Origin: Xiphias gladius
Lineage: Eukaryota; Chordata; Actinopteri; Istiophoriformes; Xiphiidae
DNA: 64,000 bases
Assembly: GCF_016859285.1 (NCBI RefSeq)
Contig: NC_053420.1
Location: 24,596,045 to 24,660,044, forward strand
Reading direction: 5' to 3'
Shown: piece after piece, positions 53,616 to 64,000 of the stretch
Position numbering within the stretch: the first letter of the stretch is position 1
Layout: each line of letters starts with the position of its first letter
Made by a program: the position numbers and the translations under genes
The notes under the pieces: model-generated
Told to the model about the DNA's origin: nothing
What the model saw: the letters and a program-made list of their open reading frames with translations, nothing else
The model's database searches: none

Positions 53616-55314
53616 ACAGACTGTGGCAGACATCTTTGAGCCTTATGCACATACCTTGAGCCTTGCTTATGTTGAGGCCACTGCAGCTTTCCTCACCAAT
53701 AAACTGCTTCCCCTTGTGGAGGAAACTGTCACAGACACAAAGGTAAAAGGTTAAAAAAGATTTCCACGTTTTTGATTATAGACTTATAGGAACTTTTGGA
53801 ATATGTTTTTTAAAGCATAAAGGATGTGTCCAATAATGTCAACTGAAATAAATCCCTCTGTCTCTCAGGCACACATCTCTTTCTCACCAAAACTAGAGCA
53901 GCAGAGTGAGTGTCCAGGATGTGAAGGCACCATAATTGATGGCGATTTCCTCATCAAGTACGATGTGAAACGAGAAAAGGGCCTAGGGGAAGTTCAGGTC
54001 AGCTGCCAACAAAGACTCTCCAGCAGCACCTAAGAATCATATGTTAGTTTTAATCACATTCTTTACTTCCCTCCAGATTGTGAATGGATACTTTGTGCAC
54101 TTCTTTGCTCCCCCTGACCTGCGCAGAGTCCCAAAGAATGTGGTGTTTGTGTTTGACAGGAGCAGATCTATGAGTGGAAGAAAGATAGCACGGGTAAAAG
54201 ACACTGTGTGTGGGTAAGCTCCATACTGCATGCATCACTGAATGTGCATCTTCATATGTTAAACTGTGAACCTTTGCAGACCCGAGACGCATTGGCTGCC
54301 ATTCTGAAAGACCTCCATGAGGAGGACCACTTTGCCCTCATCCTGTTTGATTCCGCCATTATCACCTGGAAGGACTCTCTTAGCAAAGCAACAAAGGAAA
54401 ACGTGGCCAATGCCAAGGCCTATTTCAGGAAACTAAGAGAAAATGGAGGTATAAGGAATAGACAGGATAGACTCCTGCTTTTACTCTCTGTTCTTTATTT
54501 AATAAATAGGGAAAGAAAAGTTACTGGTGAAGAGAGATGTCAACAGAGTGTGTGAATTATAGATGAACAGAGAGTAAATCAAAAAAAGTTCCGTTCCAAA
54601 GAAAGTTCAATGAGAATATTGAAACCACTCTTCTATCTGTCTGTTCAAAATGAAGCAAATGTGATGAGCAGACAAAACAAGAGCCTGGCCCGAAGAATAT
54701 TTGAGGGTTCAGAAGCAGCTGTTCAACTCAAGGTAGGTTAGGACAAGAAAACAGTGATTAACAGCAAAGGGAATGTCCACTTAAATTTGGTGATGTTTGT
54801 TTGCCACTCCAAGGGCATTGTGGTGTGTCTTTGTTCCAGGGTTTCTATGATGAGGTGTCCAGCCCTCTACTCTTGGAGGTGGACCTGCGTTACCCTGACA
54901 GTACAGTGGACTTCTTGACGAAAAACCACTTCAGCCAGTTGTTTAATGGTTCAGAGATTGTGGTGTCAGGTTGGATGAGCGACAACGACGCAAACACTTC
55001 TTGGTGGAAGTGTTTGCCCAGGGGGTGGGAAATGAACAGCAGAATGTCAATTACAACATGAATAACACTATATTTTCATTTTGGTAAATAGACAATATAC
55101 AGTATCTACCTTTTCTCATATGAGACAGTTCCTCTAACTGATAACTGAATGCTAAGAGTGATACTGTGAATGAACTGAATTTAGCTAGATTGTCATGATC
55201 TAGCTATTTTTTACTCTCTTTTTGAGACACACTTTTTCCAGACTTTCTCAGGGCCTCAGGGAAGATCAAAACATTATTCCATGATGTTCTTGTCTTACTC
55301 TTTACTTTTTTTAG

Positions 55315-55440
55315 GATTGTTGGTCCAACAATTTGGTCCAGACCGAAAAATCTCAACAACTACCACCACTGTACATCCTGTACAGCCTTGCAGAGCTGCT
55401 AGCGTGGCTGTAAACTTTCAGTCTTGTTATCAGATTGTAC
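55315..55440 (+). repeat. Fragment of percomorph interspersed repeat
   Basis: Contains GGTCCAGACCGAAAAATCTC and GCAGAGCTGCTAGCGTGGCT, the two ends of the same family as 45255-45610 with the middle deleted. Inserted between pseudogene exons 13 and 14. Confidence 0.65.
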
Positions 55441-57210
55441 CATGAATATCCTCTCCTGACATCTGTCATTGAAACTCTCCTCTTTCTATAGCCTGACAAC
55501 GACTTCCAAGTGCTGGGAAAGGCCAGTGTCGTAAACTGGGAGGTGATCTACCCAGAAAAATAATACATCTTTGGGGATTTCACGAAGCGTTTGTGGGCCT
55601 ACCTCACCATCCAGCAGGTTTGTTCATCCGTGAACTGGGACAGATAAGAAACTGCTCAGATGAGACTTTTTACTGCACATCATGTGCATTGTATGCCATT
55701 ATTAAACCACCAACGATTCTCCTCATTCTTTTCTATTTCCCAGTGACATTGGTACTCAGCAAGATAAAGACATTGTGACAGCCAGGGCAACAGACATGTC
55801 CTTGCGGTACAGCTTCGTCACCCCTCTCACCTCCATGGTGGTCACCAAGTCTGAAACTGAGGATGGACCAGACAGCCCCCTCATTGCAGAAAAGCTGACT
55901 GAGGGTAAGGGAAATTTGAACGGTCATTTATAATTAGAATTAGCTGATTTATTTATTTATTTATTCTTTTAATTTGTAAGAATAGAAAAAAACTGATAAA
56001 GCAGGGGTTGGTTAACTCTCATTTTTTACTAGTGAACCAGAATATTCTTTCTTTGCAAATTTACATCACATTGTTCGATTATTAGAAACCTCTTGAATCA
56101 GTATGTGTACTCAGAACTTGCCAAAGGCATCCAACTAACTTACTGTATTTTGTGTTTTCTAATTGTTGCTGTGTTTTACAGACCAACGACAGGAAGCAGA
56201 GAGACACTGTGGTACGACAGTTTCTAATGACTTTTGTCAAGCTGCTGTGGCCTGATACAGCCTCTATCAGAGAAACCAAGTGAGTAACATTGCTTTGCAA
56301 TTATTATCTAAAGTTATTGGACAACAACATGTTTTAAACTGACATGATAAAATAACTCACATAGGTATTTTGTTAATCATCAACATGTCAGGTTAAGAAA
56401 TGCATTTAAAAGTGAATGGAGAGACATTTTTTCATGTTGATTACACAATAAATTACCTTAAGTTCAATTGTTATACTTTAAAGATACCACTACTACAGCC
56501 TATTACAAATATGAATAAGCAAAATATGAGTACGTTATCTAATGAAAACTAAACAATAAATAGGATCAGTAAAAACTACAAAACCGAATTTAAACTATCA
56601 CTCTCACACTGACTTAAACTTGAACCACACTGACAAATAAATCTTCACTTTGCTCCACTTGGCTCCTGTGAATCACAAAGAAACAAAATAATTCAACTTT
56701 GCTTTCTTTCTGTCAGCCAGTTGGTCAAATGAAATTCTTCTTTGTTCACATCCAGCTCACAGATTCTTTGTCTCTCCTCCAGTATGGATCTCAAGTTAAC
56801 AAAGAACTGCAGCCTGACGGTGACACTGAGGCACTCCATTAAATTTATGGTCATCAAACACACAAAGGTTTGGAAGAGACGCCATAATCAACAAGACTAC
56901 CTGGGTTTCTACACCCTGGACAGCCACCACTTGTCTGCTTCAGTTCATGGCCTGCTAGGTAGGAACAGAAAGAGCTGAGAGAAAATTTTGCATAATATGA
57001 TGCACTATATAGCTATTTCATGTTTCCTTATTCCTGATTTTAAATAAATCAATATTAAGTAAGCTATTTTGCTTCAGGTCAGTTCTACCATGGGGTTGAG
57101 TTTGAGGTGACAGACCTGCCTCCAGGTGAAGACCAGGAGAAATTAGATGCCACCATGTATGTGAAGGGACAAACAGTCCACTTGACCAGGTGCACATGAT
57201 CATAATATTT

Positions 57211-57211
<1 letters not shown>

Positions 57212-57299
<88 letters not shown>
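57212..57299 (+). repeat. (AC)44 microsatellite
   Basis: Uninterrupted AC tract of about 88 bases in the last intron of the ITIH pseudogene. The matching intron of the intact gene (46804-46947) has no such repeat, so it arose after duplication. Confidence 0.97.
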
Positions 57300-57302
<3 letters not shown>

Positions 57303-57505
57303 TGCATGTGACGGGAAAGTGTGTGCATGTATACACATCTCATCATCAGTTTTCTCTCCCTCACAGACACTCGCAGAAGGACTTTAGCAGGGATGTGAAG
57401 GATGCGGAAAACATTCCCTGCTGGTTTGTTAACAATGATGGAACAGGCCTCATTGATGGAAGAGCCTCAGACTACATTGTCTCAGGGCTTTTTAAGACCA
57501 TTTGA

Positions 57506-60500
57506 ATCTTGGAAATTGAAAGTCTCAGTGGGATTGCACTGGGGCCACAATTACAGTGTTCTGTGGTGAGAGATAGCCAATTATAACGACTCGCAGTGTG
57601 TCACCATTCGAAAATTACACGCAAGCAGAAGCAAAGAAAACGATTTGGATAATGACATTTTTATGTCTATGATGATGATTCCAACTGGTGCAAGGTATGT
57701 GCTATTTTAAGTTAACTGCTCAGTTATGTCAGAGCAGCATTATCACCTCTTTACTTTAAATCTCATAGCTGGACATTACTTACAGTACTAGACATTACAC
57801 ATAATTTAATGGTATTAGCGAGGTAACTCTGTGACTTGTGCAAAAAATACCAATGACAATGTGTACAATTTTTAAAGGTTAGAATACAAGGTAAAGTGGG
57901 TTTCATATAGTTTAGATAGATTTACTAATCACATCAATAATACAGTCAGTAAGTCTTTCAAATATTAGTCTGTCATAGTACCTCACATACCATATTAACT
58001 TCTTTACACTTCTTTGCAATCAAATAATTATTTTTCAGTAAAAAATGTTTTGCTCCTGTAACTGCAATAGAGACCCTGGATGTACCTCATTAAGGCCAGC
58101 ATATTTGGGTGTCAGAGATTAATGTATTTGAACTGTGGGTGCAAAACCTGGTGGGATCCCACAGCGTAGCATGTCACATTCTGTCAGATTTAGGGTTGTG
58201 CTGGCTGTGAAAGTTCAGTAAGTAGTTTCTTAGTTATTTTTCATAACAGCATGGCTCATTGTAGATTATCACTGCATAACATTACAGGCAATTTCAAAGT
58301 GTCAAACATTCGATGTAATAATGATAATTTAATCACAAACAAATGTTTATGTCAAAAGCTGATGTAAAGAAAAGCTGGACCTATGCATAATGTGCTTTGC
58401 CACAGGTACCGGCCACAACATTACCAAATGTGTTGCCTTATATAGACTGCAAAGTGTCCCCTGAAGAAACTGGAACCTCTAGATTAGACTGTACTAAACT
58501 GGATGACTGAGAGCCAAAGCTGAGTTACAGGTCCTACTCATGTTAAATGTTGTACATGCTTTTAAATAATGATTGTTTTTACCTTGGTTCCTAATGTGCC
58601 TTAAATAAAGAAACACAAAGGCTGTGCTTGAGAATGTTGAGAATCAAATCGGACAAGAGATTCATCAAGCAAGGTGTCCAATAGTTAGTTTGTTTGAGGC
58701 CTTCAGGCTGATAACTCACGGAAGCAGCCTTTCAGGGCAGGAGGCACAAAGCCCAAACCCACAGTCCTGCCTCTCTTTCTGGATACAAGTACCTCTCTCT
58801 TTCTCAGACATTACTGAACTAGTCAGATTTCTTTTCTTCGAGCTTTGGAGCAGCACAGGGACTGAGTACTGAAGGTGGGGCTGAGTTTGGAGATTGTTCA
58901 TTGTGAAAAAATCCAGTTGGTGAGGTCGATGTCACTGCAGGGATGTTTGAGTGAATAGAATATGGTGAGAGATGATACCCTTACAGGATGGAGCCTATGT
59001 TTGTCAGATAACACCAATGAACGTTTACTATAGAAAGTTTTAAATACTGTAATGGAATATGTTTACATTACTCCAGCTGTACATTTTTACAGTTATTTGT
59101 TGGGCATGTTTACCTTTGCCATGTAGTTAATGTAGCGAAAGGGCAGGTGTGAAGAGGAACATGTATGTTGTTTTTTGACCACAGGGGGCGCAGTAAGCTC
59201 ATTGTGGCTTGTTGCGCTGGCAACCCAAGGTAAAGAAGATGCTGCCGTCAAAAATATAATTTGACAAACTAGGCAAAGGTGAGATTTGTGCTTTATTGGA
59301 ATAATTTCCAAACACGATTTTTAACCTTTACAAACGGAATGACTATCAGGATGGAGACATTGGCAAACGTACCTCAGGTAAACTTCCTGACCTCCAAGAA
59401 AGAGCACCGCCAATCCGCTATGGTTAAGCAAAACTATCCCAAACATGCATTAGCTAACTTGTTAATCCCGCGCAAACTAGTTTTACATAAACTAGCTACT
59501 ATGTGAAACTTCAACAAAAACGTAGGGCAAAATTTTAAAAAAGGAAAACAAATCATAATATTTGAGTTTGCTTGACACGTTGTGGTTGTAGTAGTATTGT
59601 AGGGACCTTAAATTAATCCATATATGGATATTGGTGTGTGGGTAACCCTATGTAAGCATCTTCATGGGTCAGTAGACTGTTGACAGGTTACTGCCCACTG
59701 AACCAGATCCACCTGCTCCTCGCCTGAAGAGAGACCAGAAACAGGTGACATGAAACTGACCCAATCCGCATTCAATGACATGTCTCTACTGTTGAATAAG
59801 GTACAGGAGGTATGTCATTTTTCCAAGTGCTAGAGATGTACTCATCATGAGCTCACTAACATGTATGTATATACAGTACAGTATACTTTATACTGCATAA
59901 TGTACAGCACAGTAGTGTAGGACTATAGTAATTTCATCTGCAGTAAGTTTAATAATTAATCGTGCAACTGTCAATATTTATTAAACTTTTGTAATACACT
60001 AACGTTCCATTACAGGATTGTTTTACAAATTATTGACAAATTATTGAAGATGGAAAAATCATTATGACAGATTATCCAAAATTAAGTCAAATTCTGTTGT
60101 TATGTAAACCCATGTATGCAACTAATGACTCACTACTCATAAAAATATTAATTAAGTAGTTTTCTTTCAATAAATGTCATCTGGGTGCTGTGCCTCAAAA
60201 AAAAGTTTATATATATATATATATATAAATTTAGAAGAGAGATTGGCATAGAAAGGTGTCACTCCAGTGATTAAAAAAAAGGTACTATTTGTACTTTTGG
60301 TCATTTTATTCTCACCAACAAGCAACGATACTGCTGATGTATTTTAATAGAAAGCATTTTCTAAAAACCTGAACACCCATGGCACCCCCACACAGGGGAT
60401 TTCACTTGACTGGCTGAATATTCTCTGGACTATATGGGCCTGTACAGTCTGTGGTTGATAGACCTTTTCACAGTAGTCATTTTAACTTGTCATAGGAGGA

Positions 60501-60540
60501 CATTCACAGGTATTACTGATAGTATTAAAGGTGGCTTAAA
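57506..60540. other. Intergenic, no gene recognised
   Basis: AT-rich DNA after the ITIH pseudogene. Open frames near 58624 and 59279 have no recognisable domain or splice context. A short TA repeat lies at 60211-60227. Possible polyadenylation signal AATAAA near 58604. Confidence 0.5.
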
Positions 60541-60549
60541 ATGAAAAAC

Positions 60550-61515
60550 TGAAACATCACATTGACATAAGTATTCCGACCCTTTGCTGTGACATTAGAA
60601 ATTTAGCTCAGGTTCCTCCCATTTCTCCTGATCATCTTTGAGATGTTTTTTACACCTTAATTGGAGTCCACCTGTGGTAAATTCAACTGATTGGACATGA
60701 TTTGGAAAAGCACCTGTTTACATCAGGTCTCACAGCTGACAAAGCATATCAGGGCAAAAACCAAGCCATTAGGTTGAGGGAACTGGCCGCAGAGAAGGAC
60801 AACAGTCAATGCAGCCCTCCACCGATCTGGGCCTGTATGGCAGAGTGGCCAGAGAGAAGCCTCTCCTCAGTGAAAGACACATGAAAGCTGTTTGGAGTTT
60901 TCAAAAAAGCACCTCAAATAATTCTCAGACTGTAAGAAACAAGATTCTCTGGTCTGATGAAGCCAAGGTTGAACTTTTTGGCCTCATCATGTCTGGAGGA
61001 AACCATGCACCACTCATTACCTGCCCAATACCATTCAAGCGATGAAGCACAGTGGTGGCAGCACCATACTGTGGGGGTGTTTTTCAGCAGAAGGGACAGT
61101 CAGGCTGTTCAGGGTTGAGGAAAAAAACTGAACAGAGCAAAGTACAGAGAGATCCTCAAGGAAAACCTGGTCCAGAGAGCTCAGGACCTGAAACTGGGCC
61201 AAAGGTTCACCTTCCAACGGGTCAGTGACCCCGAAAATGACTGTCCACCGACGTTCTTATCCAACAAGGCAGAGCTTGAGAGGATCTGCAGAGAAGAAAG
61301 GAAGAACATCCCCAAATCCAGGTGTGCAAAGCTTGTCGTGTCATACCAAAGACTAGCTCTAATTTAATTTCCCTTTTAAATAAATTTGCAAAAATTTGTT
61401 ATTCTGTTTCACCCTTTGTCACTATGGGGTATCGAGTGTAGGTTGGGGGGGCGTTGTGTTTAGCATAAGACTGCAACAAACAAAAAGTGAAGGGGCCTGA
61501 ATACTTTGAGTGCAA
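60550..61515 (+). mobile_element. Decayed Tc1-like transposon
   Basis: Left end ATAAGTATTCCGACCCTTTG and right end GGGGCCTGAATACTTTGAGT are inverted-type ends of a fish Tc1 lineage. The interior carries broken transposase text (TCTGGTCTGATGAAGCCAAG, CACAGTGGTGGCAGCACCAT, TGTGGGGGTGTTTTTCAGC) with stops in all frames. It is shorter than a full element (about 1 kb against about 1.6 kb) because of internal loss. Confidence 0.8.
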
Positions 61516-62076
61516 TGTGTTTTCCTACTATGACATGTCAAAATGTCTTCCTTGAAAAATACTTATTGACATCTTCCTCACTCCCCATTTGCTTTGTTTA
61601 CCCTGTTGGGGGGAAAAAATTCTTTATAGTACAAAGAGTATCGTGTCATATTGTAATTCCCTTCATAACTCTGCAACTTCAACCTGTGCAGAGGTCCAAT
61701 CAGCCAGAATAAATGACAACACCTGTGAGGATGTGTGAGTTCACTCACTAAAGGGCACATCACGTAGTCAACAGTCAGAAAGTTCCCTGTTACACTGAAG
61801 GAATTGACGATTAACACATTATACATATACTGTACATGTCATAGGCTCATCATACCAGAATAATAAAAACATGAAAAAATAAGTAAGGAAATGTTCAGTC
61901 TGTGCTATTGTCACTATGAATGTAGTCAATGACTGGTGCGCTTTTACCTAATCTTCATAATTCACCAGCTTAGAACACAGTTTGTGTTGTATTTGCTCCT
62001 ATGCAGTAAACTTCAGATGTATTGTGTGAGAACTTCTTGTACTGTAACAACTCACCAGCTCTTATTACATGGCTGT

Positions 62077-62144
<68 letters not shown>

Positions 62145-62672
62145 AATAGATCCAGGGCAAGTGTGTTGACCCTAGTCATGTCGGAAGTTCAGGAGTTGAG
62201 AGGGATTTTCTTAAGGGGATCTTTGCAGAAGTGTTTGCCTGTGTGTGTCTGCCTCTCTGTATGTGTGTGTTTGTGTAGGTTTGCTGATTAACACCAGATG
62301 TGCGCGGCTCAGGGTGTCGGCAATAGTTTGAGAGGGCCCCACTGTACTCCATTCGGCCCCGTCTGTAGAAAATGCTCAAGCGACTTCTTCACACATGGCT
62401 GACAGTAATAACTGTGCTGTTCACCCCCAGTCCCCACAAGGTTTGAAACATCAGGTCAGTCTGAGCTAAAGGAAATTTAATAAGGAGGATGTGCAGGTAA
62501 AGCAGGGAGTTAATGTTGGTGTCCTACTGCTCCACCAGAGGGCGGGAGAGAGCTATAAAACATCTGCAGAGTCGCTGAATTCAGGTCCCGCCATCAGGAT
62601 TGACTACTGTATGTTAAAAGTTTTTTTTCCAAGGATCTTTACAATTTTTCTAGTTCACATAAAGCACAGGCA

Positions 62673-62707
<35 letters not shown>

Positions 62708-62805
62708 GTATTACTGTGTTTTATATTTTAAAGAGAAATAGTTTACCTAAAAGGTTCTACATAGAAAATACTGCAATATTTTAAAGAAGTGACTGAATTA
62801 AAGTT
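61516..62805. other. Intergenic, no gene recognised
   Basis: Contains the (GT)n tract at 62077-62141 and a poly-T run at about 62672-62704. No gene or splice-supported frame was found. Confidence 0.5.
62077..62141 (+). repeat. (GT)n microsatellite
   Basis: Pure GT tract of about 65 bases in intergenic DNA. Confidence 0.95.
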
Positions 62806-63170
62806 GGGATTAGTGCTGCAACTAAGTATCAATTTTATTATTATTATAAGATTATTGATAATCTTTTGAATATGCTTAATATCTATTTATTATTTAGTCT
62901 ATATATTGTCAGAAAATGGGGAAAAACACCCATCACAAGTTTCCAGAGCCCAAAGTGACATTGTGAAACTCATTGTCCAATCTCTGTCCAACCAACAGTC
63001 TGCAATCATGCAAAAGAGAGAAGAGCAGCAAATCCTGATGTTTGAGAAGGTAGAATCTTTTCTTTATATGACTTAAAAAATCATTCAGTTATTAAAATTG
63101 GTGACGATTAATTTACTGTAGGTCAACTAATTGATTCATTGTTTCTGCTCTAGTGATGAATCTGCAATAG
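62806..63170. repeat. Percomorph interspersed repeat (MITE-like)
   Basis: Starts TAGTGCTGCAACTAAG and contains ATATTGTCAGAAAATGGGGA, CCCATCACAAGTTTCCAGAG and GTCCAACCAACAGTC. It ends with GATTAATTTACTGTAGGTCA and CAACTAATTGATTCATTG. These are the hallmarks of a very common percomorph repeat with inverted ends. Confidence 0.8.
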
Positions 63171-63709
63171 ATTAGATTAAAGTAAAAGTAGCTGTAAATT
63201 CTTCTCAGAGAAGGCTGTTTATTGCCAATGACAGTTTTCTGATTATTTTGACAGTTTTTTCATCATAGCAAATCTCAAAATTACTGCTGCATTTTGAAAC
63301 AACTGACCCAGATGATTATGGATTTTTCTCCATAGCTTTCATACCGCTGTGCAGTGAGACGTTTGTTTGAACACTCCAATTTGTCAAAAGTTATACTTTC
63401 ACGTCACTCCCTCCATTTCAGCCCCACTTTCTCGAACCCTTTTTGCCGTCCTCACCGCCCAGGTCTCCCTCCTCCCTTGCCCTTCTCTCTACCTTTTGTC
63501 CCTGTTTGAATATTTCACATTGCTGCTGCCGCTGGTGCATGATGCGAGGGACTGAGCACTCATTGTGTGTACACAGTGTGGGTGCTGCGGTATGTGGCTC
63601 CTCGGCGTGTGGTGTATCGTGACAGGCGTGTGGCTGCTGACGCCAGCCAGCCGCCTGCCTGTCTTTCTGTCTGTTCAGTTACACCTGACTAGCGCTGACA
63701 ACGCCATGC

Positions 63710-63753
<44 letters not shown>

Positions 63754-64000
63754 TGCACAACTGGACATGGTGCCCAAAGTCAAATTAAGGGTTACCAACT
63801 CCCTGCAACTGTTTTCTGCCCACTCGTCCCTTCAGTACAGGAGGTTGGCATAAGGCTTTGGTGTTGTCTGTGATGATCTGGTTTCCTTGGTGTGAGTTCA
63901 TGGGTGCTACCAAATGTAATCAAAATGTAGTTTGCAAGTAATCTGACTGAAGAAAATGTAACCTGCATAAACTTTATTACAGCAATTGCTTTTCCAGCAC
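63171..64000. other. Intergenic, no gene recognised
   Basis: Contains a CA microsatellite at 63713-63750. Open frames near 63367 and 63565 are low-complexity or repeat-driven. The window ends without another gene in view. Confidence 0.5.
63713..63750 (+). repeat. (CA)n microsatellite
   Basis: Pure CA tract of about 38 bases. Confidence 0.95.

Larger units (their letters stand above)
49903..57505 (+). pseudogene. Tandem duplicate of the itih3-like gene, inactivated
   Basis: Head-to-tail copy of the gene at 39388-47086. Recognisable exons: 49903-49998 (signal peptide), about 51988-52013, about 52139-52170, 52827-52981, 53065-53169, 53261-53422, 53620-53742, 53869-53997, 54077-54193, 54280-54448, about 54659-54732 (3' part of exon 12), 54840-55024, 55492-55617, 55744-55904, about 56182-56280, 56783-56958, 57078-57189, 57367-57505. 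Lesions: acceptor AG before 52827 replaced by TG; one-base deletions in the exons at 53261 and 54840; exon 11 and half of exon 12 missing; in-frame TAA at 55561-55563; exon 14 donor moved upstream, breaking phase with the next exon; exons 17-18 and most of 19 (with DPHF) gone, the rest of 19 fused to exon 16. Many other exons keep exact length and frame, so loss is fairly recent. Alternative: fragments transcribed as noncoding RNA. Confidence 0.93.

Noticed and set aside
58624..58872. 82-codon open frame downstream of the ITIH pseudogene
   Set aside because: No domain, no start context, no splice support and no match to an ITIH or neighbouring gene that I know.
63565..63873. 102-codon open frame near the window end, possibly a Cys-rich secreted peptide
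   Set aside because: Its second half is a Thr-His run from the CA microsatellite, and the first half lacks any family signature or acceptor/donor context.

Overview
This is a window of vertebrate nuclear DNA, almost certainly from a ray-finned fish of the percomorph kind. The genes are split into many short exons with GT-AG introns. The window is rich in (CA)n/(GT)n tracts, vertebrate-type tRNA genes and interspersed repeats that I recognise from percomorph genomes. All protein genes found are on the + strand.

Layout. (1) 119-13208: complete coding region of sfmbt1, 20 coding exons, 866 residues, with four MBT repeats, a SLED-type domain and a C-terminal SAM domain. (2) 15954-29194: stimate (tmem110), 8 exons, 313 residues, an ER multi-pass membrane protein. 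(3) 33333-36252: mustn1, 3 exons, 82 residues, a small musculoskeletal nuclear protein. (4) 39388-47086: an inter-alpha-trypsin inhibitor heavy chain 3-like gene, 22 coding exons, 916 residues, with VIT and VWA domains and the DPHF site used for bikunin attachment. (5) 49903-57505: a head-to-tail second copy of gene 4, clearly a pseudogene: lost splice acceptor, frameshifts, premature stop and missing exons. (6) 57506-64000: no gene recognised; old Tc1-like and other repeats. From memory, the order SFMBT1-STIMATE-MUSTN1-ITIH is also that of the human 3p21 region, which supports the gene names.

Between and inside these genes is a tRNA-rich zone (20.2-34.4 kb, mainly the last intron of stimate). 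It holds three intact tRNA-Glu(CTC) genes and four decayed ones, all on the minus strand. It also holds two intact tRNA-Arg(ACG) genes in a tandem duplication and one decayed copy, on the plus strand. The adjacent genes do not form a pathway. They are a conserved neighbourhood: a chromatin reader, an ER calcium-signalling regulator, a muscle/skeleton factor and a liver-type secreted matrix protein.

I found no CRISPR, phage, operon or other prokaryote-style system and nothing that I would call a new molecular system. The most informative signals are the decaying ITIH duplicate, the tRNA duplication blocks, a 45-base perfect palindrome, and a compact AP-1/MEF2-like/TATA arrangement before mustn1. 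All exon joins were worked out by hand from splice signals, reading phase and remembered family sequences; no transcript data or alignment were available.
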